Source: Ophioceras dolichostomum
Lineage: Eukaryota > Ascomycota > Sordariomycetes > Magnaporthales > Ophioceraceae
Direction: 5' to 3'
Assembly (NCBI GenBank): GCA_003049485.1
Contig: PYST01000060.1
Coordinates: forward strand, 78,734 to 142,733
DNA: 64,000 nt
Position numbers and translations under genes: made by a program. Positions 1-10,866 of the stretch are shown piece after piece (the stretch's first letter is position 1; the number at the start of each line of letters is the position of its first letter). Below the pieces are notes generated by a model. It had not been told where the DNA came from, ran no database searches, and saw only the letters and a program-made list of their open reading frames with translations.

Positions 1-27
1 CTGCTGACTGCCACCGGCATGGCACAG

Positions 28-407
28 CCATCGATCTCCTTGAGAGCATGCTCGTTTTCGACCCGAAGAAGAGGATCACGGCCACGCAGGCCTTGGCGCA
101 CGGGTACCTTGGACCCTACCACGACCCCACCGATGAGCCTGTGGCCCTGGAGAAGTTCGACTGGAGCTTTAACGACGCCGACCTGCCAGTCGACACCTGG
201 AAGATCATGATGTACAGTTTCTTGTTCTCCAACTCCTGGTGTCGAAACCCGATTCCTGTCTACCCCTATCACCCGTCTAGCTGTGCTAACCGAGAAATTA
301 ACACTAGGTACTCGGAGATTCTGGACTATCACAATTTGGATGCCGGCTTGATTAACGTCGAGGAACAAGCGAGTGGACAGCCGAGCGGGCTGCAAGCGCC
401 CTCCTGA
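28..407 (+). CDS. hog1: Stress-activated MAP kinase Hog1 (3' part)
   Basis: C-terminal end of the osmotic-stress MAP kinase (Hog1/SakA/p38 class), which phosphorylates stress targets in cytoplasm and nucleus. The window opens inside an intron: a CTGAC branch-like site at 4-8 and a CAG acceptor at 25-27 precede the exon at 28. Exons seen are 28-211 and 308-407, with a 96-nt intron 212-307 (GTACAG..CTAG). The protein reads through the end of the kinase fold (LLESMLVFDPKKRI) and then the Hog1-typical tail with YHDPTDEPV, FDWSFNDADLPVDTWK and, across the splice, MMYSEILDYHN. This tail holds the common-docking-like acidic region of Hog1. The stop is TGA at 405-407. The activation loop and ATP site lie outside the window. 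The intron is a multiple of three and stop-free, so retention would insert 32 residues. Identity is near certain; only the 5' part is missing. Confidence 0.95.
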
Positions 408-3316
408 TCCATACAGGAAACACGAGCGAGTCGCTATCACTCCGAGATCACGAGGTTTACGCGATACCATGTCCGGTTTTCTCTCTTTTCCTTACTGGTT
501 TACATGGGTGCGGGGGTGTTTGGAAGAAGGCTCATTTCGCCCGGTCACCCCCATGAGGATGGCATACACGCAAGGGGACTTCCTATGTCTCGGGCTGCAC
601 TTTGGTTTATTTCTTCTCTCTTGCGCCTGAGAGGCTTTGAGATTCTTTCTACTTGTCTCGGGTATTCCAAACGAAGTCGGGCATCTCGCCAACCCTCGCC
701 TCGGCGCTTCCATCCCCGCACCGTACAGATCCCCTGCGATTAATGAGCCACAGCTGGCTTCGATTCGCTCTGTTTTCCTCCCTGTTGTTATTCTCGTCCT
801 CATCTTCTTTTCTTTCAGGCAGAGGGGGGTTCCCCTTTTTGGTCAGGTCGTTGACAGGGGACCACGCGTGTGTTGAGGTCCTTGGAAAACATGAAGCACG
901 AGACCTCGAGAGAGGGCTGGAGGACGAGGTCGTCGAACGGAGGACTAAGAGAGAGCCAAAAAGAAGATAGACCTTGAGATCACAAGATTCGAATTATGAC
1001 CTACCTAATAACCTCTGCATCATCGTGCCCTACTTCCACGGACTTCACTGCTAGTAGCTGCCTACGTGCCTATTTACCTTGGTGCTAACGCACCTAGGTG
1101 CTGTGGGAATCGTCCCGAGCTGATCGGTCTGTGATGAGTCTCCAATTTCCCCAGCCGGCGATGTACAGGAAGCCGGTATCCGATTTAGCAGTCACTCAAG
1201 TCAGCCAGCCAGCCAGCCAGCCAGACTTCTTCCGATGTTTCAGAGTTCTGACTTCCCACTAGCCGCCTAAGCCGCCTAAGTGTGGTACCTATATACGAAG
1301 GAAAAAAGAAAAAAAAAAGAGATACAAGCGGGATCATCTCTTCAAATAAGGAATGCACGGGATATCTAGGTACCGAGCAGTATGAAGATGTGTCACCCCT
1401 TTTGGCAAGTTTCGAGTCCCGAGGGTTTGGCATAGGTTCGCGCACTCATCTCTACAGGAAGAACTGGAATTTAGGAGCACAGAGGATGCATAGCTATGGG
1501 ATGCAACTTCCAAACTGACCTATATGGACAGCTCGGCAGAGGGACAGAGGGACGGAATCGATGGGTGAAGGGAAAGGGCGAGGGGATTCACTAGTCAGCC
1601 GGAGACAGGTGGTATGGGAGGGGTGGGGGAGTGATTGTTGGGGGAGGACAAGAGTACGACATGCAGATGCAGAGACACGCTGGCATCGGGGTCGGCAATG
1701 GAGATAGGTTGAGTCCGCGCCTCTATAGATTTTTGTGGTGTCTCCCAACCTACCGCATACCTACGTCTAACTACCTCCCCGGAGAGAGGAGAGGAGAAGA
1801 GCATGGGGTAGAGGGTCTCTTTCTCACCGAGTCCTCTCTCAGATGTCCCTTGCCATCTCCCTTGCCCTCGAGGATTGATTGGTCCCGAGATCTAGACTTG
1901 CAGGCTTCAATTCACATGTGCATGTCTAGGATTCCCACGTGAGGAAGCGATCCCTCCACTCAGAATTAGGGTACGGGGCAACGAATGAGGTGTTGGATGG
2001 GGCGGGTGGGGTCGGCTACGGACGGGACAGCGTTAGCACCCGCCCGCACCCTCGATCTTTATTTTTTCGTGCTTGCATTGAAGAAGAGCAGGGGTGCTCG
2101 GATTCCGGATGAGATCATTAACACTGAGAGGAGGGGGGAGCTAGAGGCAGCATGAGGATGATGGGTAAACGAAGCTCGTTCTGGCTGCAACATATCCACA
2201 TCGGTTCGGATGTCAATATCCAGTCTCCCAATCTCACCAGACATAGCGAGGTGGGATGCAATATCTTCCCACTGCAGCCGAGAAGAGAAAACTAAGATGA
2301 ACATGGCGAGGGAGATATACTCTTACACATCTCGACGTCAACTGCACTGACCTACCCACCAACAAATGTAGTGCAACCCGTGACAGCGAACAGCAACAGC
2401 AGCAGAAGGATCTGACAGAGCCTGTTCCAGGTCGAGACTTTTGCTTCTTCTCAGCCTCTCTTGGATGAAAGAGAGGAAACGCGCCAGATCGGCTGAGATA
2501 TAAATAACCTTGCAGAGAAAAGACATCCTTTTTTTCCCCTTTAAAATTTTATCCTCAAATTTTTCTTCTTAATTTCTCTCGCCCCCTTTTCCACTTCTTT
2601 TCTTTCTCTCTTAGTGTTATAAGAGAATAATTGCGACTCTTACTAGGCCTTTCTCGGGGTTTCCTGTGCTTGCGGTCAGAGCTTACGATCCGCCTGGAAT
2701 TATTAGTGGCCAGCAGTGCGACCCAGCGCTCACTGGCACAAGCTTCTGAGAGGCCCTTGAGAAGGGGGACCCTGGACAGTCAAATCTTGTCTCCACAACG
2801 CCACTGAGAATTTGAAGTCCGCCCAGCAACTGCCGCGTTCGGAGACTTCCACCTAGGAGAACTGACGAAGATATACAAAAAGGCGGAGGAGGACACCTAA
2901 TTAAGAAAGACAACAACAGAAACCGGGAAAGAACACGGCGTTCCTCCAATTGACCTGCCCTACCTCCGAGTCGGCCCAACCTGAGGACGGCCCCGAAACA
3001 AAGGAGGAAGAAACACCAACAAAACGGTGACACTCGGCGTCGGCCCGTCCCATTACTCGACCGAGCCCCGACCCATTGAACGTCCAGACAGGCATACATG
3101 GAATCGCCATAGCAGGGGAGCGACCGGAGGCAGGCGGATGAGCGTGCAGGGAGAAGAAGAAGAGAAACGTCATCTCCTCCCATTCTCCCCTCTCGGCCCC
3201 CTTTCAGCCTTAGCCTCCCTCTCGAACGACGACCGACTCGAATCATACTTTTGGAACGTTTCATATTTTCTCGAGTAGGATACTCTCGGGCACATACACC
3301 CAACGACTTAGCAATA
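408..3316. other. Intergenic, hog1 3' side to avl9 promoter
   Basis: About 2.9 kb without a convincing gene. It should hold the hog1 3' UTR and the avl9 upstream region. Visible are a CAGC microsatellite at 1202-1224 and a short reading frame at 743-970 with a signal-peptide-like start, treated as a finding. The open frames on the minus strand at 2683-3546 overlap the avl9 start and look like shadows. Confidence 0.6.
1202..1224. repeat. CAGC microsatellite
   Basis: Nearly six perfect copies of a 4-bp CAGC unit between hog1 and avl9. It is a simple repeat in non-coding DNA with no visible function. Confidence 0.9.
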
Positions 3317-6300
3317 ATGGCTGTGTCGGCGAACGGGGGGGCGTCGGTCGCCGCCGCGGCCCCATACGGAAACGGAATCGGAGAGGAGGATAGGAGTGGC
3401 ACCAGCAGCACCGGCGGCGGGTTTGTGCCTCTGGTATGCGTGGTGGACTTCCACCATGCTCGGGGCCCCGAGGTGGAGAGGTGGTTCGGCGCCTCCGAGG
3501 GCTTCGACCCGGCTGTCTCGTACGACTGGTCCTTGCTGCCGTTCATGGCGCTGAGCGACGGCGCGCACGCGTGAGTTTTACCCGAGTCGCCTCAGTGTGC
3601 CTCCCCTTTCCTCTTGGACCCTCTGGAGTGAGCGAGCGGTGACGAAGTTGAGCTGAGCCGAGCTGACACCTCTCTCAATTCTTCGTCGGTACGCCGTCGC
3701 AACAACAGGTCGACCGAGGACTTCTCGTACTTCACGCTCCTCCGGCCCGGCGGCGCCGGCGGGACCCAGGCGGCGACCTCCCTCTTTGGAGTCTCGTGCA
3801 CGCGGCAGATGGACGCCTCGCAGCTGCTCTCGCGGCCGTCGGACGTTACGCGGTCGACGGTGCAGAAGGCGGTCGTGGTGATCGCGGACTCGCCGCGGTC
3901 GTTCGGCATGCTGCGCGAGCGGCTCAGCGTCGTCACCAAGGCCTGGTTCGCCCAGCGCGAATTCTCCGACGTCGAGATCCTGCGCCGCTTTCAGGAGAGC
4001 CTGGCCGAGGAGAAGCGGCGCGGCGTGGGCGTGCTGGATTCTAACGACGCTGGTGCTGGTGCTGGCGCTGGAGACGGGGCGGACGACCGACACCTGGGCT
4101 TGAGCCTGCGCGAGCTGGTCAAGGAGTTTAGGTGGCAGACGCTGGTGCTGTTTAAGTGTTGTTTGCTGCAGCCTAAAGTACGTTTACTTGCGTTCACTCT
4201 TTTTTGCTGGATGCCCCAATCTATCCTCCTAGTTACCCCCCATTCCCCTATTGCCCCTATTACCTGTATCCTGTTACCATGAGGTCGCTGCCGGGACTGA
4301 GTTGAAGCCGAGGCTAACGTGGGAACCTAGATGCTCTTTTTTGGATCTCGTTGCGAGCGACTGTGCCTGATGCAATTTTCTCTTATATCTTTGATACCAG
4401 GACTACTCGGGAGTCTCCAGGATTGCGCCGGCCCAGAGTTGAATAACTACGAAAGAAAACTGACCCGGCCGACAGGGGTCAGGACTAGCGATCGGAACTC
4501 TCTCTTAGCATATATGGGCCTACCCCTGCAGATCTTTGGCAAGGTTCGTATTTCCGCCTCAAATTTTCCACCGCGCCTGTCTTTTGCCAAACCTCCATCT
4601 CGTTACTCACAAGGACTGCTCTAATCAAATGAACAACAGGGTAGCTTGTTTGGGCCATATACCCCCCTGCAGCAGCTCGACTTGCTGGCCGATTTCGGCA
4701 CCAAGTCGTACATCGTGGGTAGCACAAACTCTCTGCTTCTTCAGCAGCGGGACCGCTACAGCGATATCCTCATCAACCTGGACGAGGGCACCATAAACGT
4801 TACGTCGACATCACTCAAGGCGGCGCTGCACCTCTCGTCGGCGGACCGGCGCTGGATCGAGTCGATCACAGCCGAGGTGAACGAGACGTGGGACGATGCG
4901 AACCCGGGGAGGCCCAAGGGCATGGGTTACCGCGGCAGCGAAGAGTCGATCCGGCTGCAGTTCCAGGACTACATCTTGTCGCTGCTGGCCGCCGTGAAGT
5001 ACCGCAACTACACGGCGCGGCGCGGGCCCCTGCCGCACATCGAAGGCGACCCCTCTGCCGATTTCAACCCGGACTGGATCGACCACTGGGCCCGCACTGA
5101 CAACTACCGCATCTGGGACGCGCACACGGACTCGGCCCTGTTCGACATCAACGACCCGAAGCACCCCTGCGCGGGCGGCGGGCTGGGCCGCATCGCCCAG
5201 CAGATGCAGGAGCTGGGCCTGGACGAGCGGTTCGCCGCCGCGGGCGTCGTCGTCGGCAAGGGCGTCGCGGCGGGCAGGGAGAAGGCGTCAGCCGTCTTCA
5301 ACAAGCTGTACGCGGACGTGGAGGCGATGCGCGAGGCCCAGCGCAAGAGGGCCGAGGAGAGCCGTCTCCAGCAGCAGCAACAGACACAAAACCACCCACA
5401 CCAGCAACACCGCCACTCCTTACAACAAGGAGGAGGAGGGGGAGAAAGAAATGGTGGCGGCCGCGGCGGTGGCACCCATGGCGGCCACGAACGAAACGGC
5501 AGCTTCGTCCCGGCCGTCGACTTCGCCAAGGCCGGCCAGGCCGCGCAGGCGGTGGGGTCCAAGGCCGGCGCGTTCGCGAGCAGCTGGGCCGCCTGGGCGG
5601 GCGAGAAGCGGAAGGCCTGGGGCCGCTCGTCGTCGAGCAGCAACAACTCCAATAATAGCGCCAACAGCACGCTCCTCAGCGGCAATAACAGCACAAGTAG
5701 CACGCCCACCTCGGCCACCACGCCAACCGTTGGTGGGTGGAGCAGTCTCGTGGGCCGCAGCAGCAAGCGCAACACGAGCAGCAGCTTCGCAAGCACGACT
5801 ACGTTGTCGTCGTCTGACGCCGGGGGCGGCCCCGCGTCGTCGACGTATTATAATGATAAGGACGATGTCGCGAGCGTCGTTAGTAGTCAGGGTTATATCC
5901 ACCCCCTGCGGAGCCCGATAGCCGCTGCTGACGCGTCGCAGCAGCCTGTCTCGCCGCTTGCAGAGCGGAGACCCCTGTCTCCGTCGTCGTCAGCCGGCGG
6001 TTCGCCTGCTGTTCACCAGGGGGCGGCTGCGGCTGCGGCTCCAGGCGGTATAGACAGTGTGCTCGCTGGTAGTGGTGGTGTCACCATCGTGCCTAGCAGC
6101 AGCGGCGGCGGCGGCACCGTCTCTCTTCCTCCTTTCGTGCCGCCTGTTCGGGCTGCTGTTGAGGAGGAGGACGAGGAGGAGAAGAAGCCGCGCTTCCCTG
6201 TGATCGAGACGGAAAACGTCTGGGCCGGTGACCGCTACGACGAGATCCCGTCGCCGATCGTGGAGCGGAAGCGCACGCCTGAGCCGGCCGTGCCCGCTCC

Positions 6301-6331
6301 GGTTGGGTCGAAGATTGTGTTGAGGCCTTGA
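3317..6331 (+). CDS. avl9: Late secretory pathway protein Avl9
   Basis: Avl9-family protein (DENN-related), needed for late steps of Golgi-to-surface transport in yeast. The model is join(3317-3570, 3709-4177, 4331-4543, 4640-6331), 875 residues. All junctions are GT..AG and keep frame (GTGAGT, GTACGT and GTTCGT donors). The N-terminus has the family hallmark VVDFHHARGPEVERWFG, then DWSLLPFMALSDGAHA and, across intron 1, STEDFSYFTL. Later family blocks are the LRERLSVVTKAWF region, FRWQTLVLFKCCLLQPK, and SLFGPYTPLQQLDLLADFGTKSYIVGSTNSLLL in exon 4. The conserved half ends near residue 540. The rest is low complexity: a Gln/His-rich stretch, Gly-rich patches, long Ser/Asn/Thr tracts and an acidic EEEDEEEKK run before the C-terminal IVLRP. 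The start is the first ATG of the conserved frame (context CAATAATGG). The low-complexity tail is long for the family, but similar tails are common in filamentous fungi. Confidence 0.93.
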
Positions 6332-7409
6332 CAAAGGCGAGTCCGGCGGCCTAGGGGCGTTTGTATATGATGATCCGGCCTGGGTGTGGGCGAGCAATAA
6401 CGTAATGAGGTGTCATTGGTGGGTCATTAATCCTCCTTGTCAACAGCATGCATGAGATCACGACTTTGAAGAAGGGGCAGAAAGAATGGTCTTGAAGAGA
6501 GGGATGGATGGAGGGAGGGACGGAAGAGAACGGCGTACTTCGGCGTATGAAGCGCGGCCGGACACCTTGACTCTTTCTAGTATATTGCATTGAAAGATAC
6601 CACGTACTGAATAAACAACCTAATATGTTCTTTGATGAGTCATTTTGGTTCGTGTCTAGCATGGCGATCTGCGTGAGGGAGTGAGTGGTACGTTTTGCAC
6701 CATGTCGCGCCAGGGGCAAGTCAGGAGATGAGCCGTCCGAGGTCAAGTCTAATCAAAATACGACATCCTCTTCGTTCTGCTCATAACGTTATCTAATGCA
6801 ATACAGCAAGATGAGCCCTTAAAAAAAAACAAGTGACGGCCGAAGTGCGTGATTTCACGACACTATGTTGTTTCCAGGGTTTGCTTGCTTGCGTCTCGCC
6901 TTGATCAGAGAACATGAAAATGAAAGAGAGAGAGAGAGAGAAAGGGAAAAAAAGACGAAGAACTAAAAAGAGAAAAGGAAGCCGCCTTTGCTACTCCATG
7001 TTCACCCTGAACCCCGTCACATTTCTTTGGTGGACTTTCTAATAATCGTTTGCACAAAACCAAAACCAAAACCAAACCGGCCGGCAGGCAAACCACACCA
7101 TCGAGAAACGGAAGCAGAAAGAATAAACAAGACGGCAGTGTGTAATGACGAATGAAAACTAGTTGCCCGAATGTTTGTTTCTCATGGTCTAGAAGTACAG
7201 ACAGATTGATGAATGCATTGATGCATTGGGACGCAGTGGTTGGCGAGAAACGGGTAGGTACTTGAGAGGATTATGAGGCTGGGCCATCAATGGGACTGAC
7301 TGACTTGCGTGAAGTCATCGTTGTACAAAGCCGCCACTGGCCACAAAAATTAAAAACCAAAAAAACCGAAAGCAGGGTCAGGACGGCAGGACGGTGGTTG
7401 TTGCTTCGC
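6332..7409. other. Convergent intergenic region avl9/nma111
   Basis: About 1.1 kb between the stop codons of two convergent genes. It contains a GA dinucleotide run near 6924-6941 and A-rich stretches, as expected for two 3' UTRs. No gene is seen. Confidence 0.6.
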
Positions 7410-10400
7410 TCATTGGGACGTCACACTGCTCCCAGCGGCAGCAGCCATGGGGACATCCTCGTCGGCAGCGCCGCCTGCCTCCTCCTCCGCGGGGACAACG
7501 CCATCCGTGGGTTCGCCCTCAACGGCCTTGCCGCCTTCGTACGTGACGCGACGCCAGCCGCACGGCTCCGAGCTGTCCTTGGTCCACTCGACGGTGGGGA
7601 AGTAGTGCTCGTTCTTCTTCATCGTCACGACCCAGGGGACGCTGTCAAAGGTGATGGCCTTTAGGCGGAAGTCTATTATGTTGTTCAAGTTGAGTCAGTC
7701 AGTCATCGGTTCAGAGCCGGCTCGACGGGTATAGGTTTGGTGGATGGACGGGAAACAAAAGAAGAGTGAGATCTGGGGGGTATGGGTGGGAACTTACAGG
7801 TATTGTCGGGAATGGCGGTGACAGCCTTCAGGAAGCTCTCCAAATCGGGAGTGCGCTTCCCGTTGACGTGGGTGATGAAGTTGGTCGGGGCCAGGCCGTA
7901 CTGGTAGGCGGGCGAACCCCTTGTGCGTGCCGAGACGTAGACCTCGCTGAACAGCTTGCTGATCTGCTGGCGCACGGCGTGGTGCGGGCGGTGGAAGATG
8001 GCGCCGCAGAAGGACACGGCGTGGTCGGTCTCGACGTCGTGGGCGGCCACCGTCGGCAGCCTGAGCTGCAGCTCCTGGCAGTCGCGCACGATGACGGCGT
8101 CGAGGAGGTCGTTGGCGTACATGACGTCGAGCTCCGAGATGCGCGTGATCAGCTTGCCCTTGAGCGTCAGCAGGATGTCGCCCTCGAGCAGGCCGTCGCC
8201 GTCCTGCGAGGCCTGGTCGCGCTCGAACGTGCGCTTGGTCACCATGAAGAGCTGGTGGTGCGACGTGTTGGCCAGCGACACCTTGGCGATCCAGTCCTCC
8301 GACACGCCCATCAGGCGAGCCTGCGCCATCTGGATCGAGCGGAACTCGACCGAGAGCATGCGCAGCCGCGGCTCCTCGCCGCGCTGGATTTGCGCGATCA
8401 CAGGTAGCAGCGTCGGCGTGGCCAGGCCCAGGTGGTACTCCTCGTCGCGGTGGGACGCAGGCGAGCGCTCGCCGAGGTAGGTCAGCCACAGGGCCTGGAC
8501 GGTGCCGTCGGGGGCGACGAGCACGCCGCTGCCGCACTGGCCGCTGAGGTTGGTGTCGACGGTGATAGCATCGACGTTCACGGCGCGGTAGCGCGGCGCG
8601 CCCGAGTTGGCCGGGATGGCGACCGCGAAGATCTCGGTCACCGTGGTCGCGGCGTGGACGACGCGGCCGATGCGGTTGTAGCCGATGAAGTAGGTCGACG
8701 CGCCCTGCGTGATCTCTTCCTGGGCGAGCCGCGCGCTCTTGACAGGGGCGTCCACGAGCTTGGGGTCGTACTGGATGATGGCGTAGTTCTGCAGCGGGTG
8801 CAGGAACACGACCTTGCCCTCGACCACGATCGACTCGCCGATGGTGATGGAGATGTCGCAGAGGTCGTACGGCACGATGGCGCGCGAGATCACCACCAGG
8901 CCCTTGTCCGCGTCGATCACCAGGCCCATGCCCCACTTGCGGTTCTTGGGGAAGCCGTCCAGCTTCATGGGCATGGTGCAGTTGACGTGCACGAAGCTGC
9001 GCACCAGCTCGGCCACGGCGGCGTTCGACGTGTGCTCGAGCTGGATGAACGCGGCCTTGCGCTGGACGGGCGGCACGGGCGGCAGTGGCTCGGCCAGGTC
9101 GGTGAAATCCCACAGGCCGGTCGCGTCGTTGCGCACGGCCAGCTTCATGCGCGCCGACCAGTGGCGGTCGACGTAGATGATGGTGGTGTTGAGAGTATGC
9201 AGGTCGCGCAGGTGCTTGTATGTCACCACCACACGCGCCTTGTCTGGGATGGCGCCCATGACCTCGATGAACGCATCTAGATCGGGCACTTTCTTATGGT
9301 CAACGGTCTGGATGATCCAGCCGTTGTCGCTGCTGTCAAAGCGGAACGAGCCGGTAGCCTCGCACACGAAGACGCCCCTGCAGGCCACGCCGTATAGACG
9401 CGCCTGCTGGTACGACAGGTTGTGGAAGCTGGCGCCGGCCACTGATACGAAGCGGTCGGGCGTGATGGCGTGCAGGTCGCCAACCTCGACCTCGACCTCG
9501 ACGTCCTCGCCGCCGCGCTGGAGCAACAAACGTACGGGCTTGCCTACGCTCGAGTCCAGAATGTCGTCCAGCCGGATGAACTCGGTCAGCAGCTCGCCGT
9601 TGACCTTGAGCAGGACGTCGCCCTCCTCAACCTTGCCAAACGACGGGCCGTCCGGAAGCACGATTTCGCACACAAGCAGGTTGGTCTCCTTAGGGAACGC
9701 CTCACGCATCTCGGCCTCCCACGCCGAGCTGAGGCCCAGCCGACGGCACTCGTCGAACGGCTTGAGCAGAAACTGGCACTGGATGTCGCCTCGTGTTACG
9801 GGCTTGCCTTCCTGCAAGCACTTGAGCGCCCGCAGCGGCCGGTCGAGGGGTAGGAAGTAGTCTGTGGCGGCCCCGTCCGCACGTCCACCGGCTTGCAGCG
9901 CCACCGCACAACCGTCAATGTTCACTACGGGACTGCCAGAGCTGCCGCCGCTCGCCGCGGCGCTGGCCTGGTAGTAGCACGTGTTGAAGTCACTGTAGCC
10001 TTCCCCGTACTCTGGCGCGTTGCGGTCAAGCCGACTGATCACGCCTGATAGGATGCTAAGTTTCTCTCCGGCATCGTTACCAACAACCCTGATCTCAATA
10101 CCGACTGGAGCGCGTCCCCAAGGACCGATGTTAGCATCTGTGAATTTCCACAACCTGACGTCCAAGAGGCAGCAACCAGACAGACCAACAAGGCCACGTA
10201 CCTTTCGCCAGATCGGGACGCAATGGTAGAGCGTCGACTGGCATGTATTTGATGGCTTTGGGATCGAACTTCAGGATACCGAAGTCGTGTACAGGGTCCC
10301 GGTATACTGGATAGGCATCAACCTCCTCGTGGTTGTCGAAGATGCAGTATCCCCAGAATGGTCCTGAGCCGACTACGTGGCGGTTGGTCAAGATGTATCT

Positions 10401-10866
10401 ATAGGTGACCCCCAGATAGTCAGCGCAGTTCTTCGACGAGTTTCGTTTGGTTGATGCATGATGCACTCATCACCGCCGTGCATAGACAGTCTCAGTCTCA
10501 GGCCATGGTATGGGAAGGATTCGAAGCATACCCCCTCTCTGCATCAACCACGAAGCCAGTGGCCTCGCTTGTCAGGGCCGAGTCGGTATCGAAGGAGCAC
10601 GTCATGCAGAAACGGATCGAGACGACATTGCGGACGACGTTTTGGATCGTCTCTTGCCACTCGAAGGTGTCTGGTCCAACGGGAAGCAGGCTCTGGAGGT
10701 TCAGCTCCTCCTCGCCCGCGTAGTCATCCCGTTCCTCCGGCGTGTTGTCACCCGGAGACTGCTTGCCGTTCATCGCTGGGCGATGGTGCTTCGGAGGCCG
10801 CTCATCTATGGAGGACGGGGAAGGCTTCCTCTTCACCCGTTGTGAGGGTGGCGCTGATCCGTTCAT
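7410..10866 (-). CDS. nma111: Pro-apoptotic HtrA-type serine protease Nma111
   Basis: Large nuclear HtrA/DegP-like serine protease of the Nma111 family, which in yeast promotes apoptosis-like death under stress. The model (minus strand) is exons 10866-10532, 10398-10202, 10104-7798 and 7672-7410, 1033 residues, the usual family size. Introns are GTATGC..CTATAG, GTACGT..CTCCAG (with GCTAAC inside) and GTAAGT..AATAG. The catalytic triad is complete in the first protease unit: His119 (TNRHVV), Asp150 (HDFGIL) and Ser233 (GGSSGSPVV). PDZ-like segments follow (VEEGDVLLKVNGELL), and then a second, degenerate protease half (VVISRAIVPYDLCDI) with a further PDZ-like GLAPTNFITHVNGKRT, the tandem layout known for Nma111. 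The N-terminus is basic (VKRKPSPSS, RPPKHHRP) and could act as a nuclear signal. The chosen ATG at 10866 matches the usual family start, but the frame stays open upstream to 11334 (see findings). Confidence 0.95.

Noticed and set aside
2683..3546. 287-codon minus-strand frame over the avl9 start
   Set aside because: It overlaps avl9 exon 1 antisense, has mixed low-complexity composition and no family motif; a GC-rich shadow frame.
5104..5796. 230-codon minus-strand frame inside avl9
   Set aside because: Antisense to the Ser/Asn/Gln-rich avl9 tail; its Leu- and Cys-rich runs mirror those codons.
7794..9280. Long frames on both strands inside nma111 (439 and 282 codons)
   Set aside because: They are other-frame shadows of the GC-rich nma111 exon 3, rich in Arg, Ala, His and Val as expected for such shadows.
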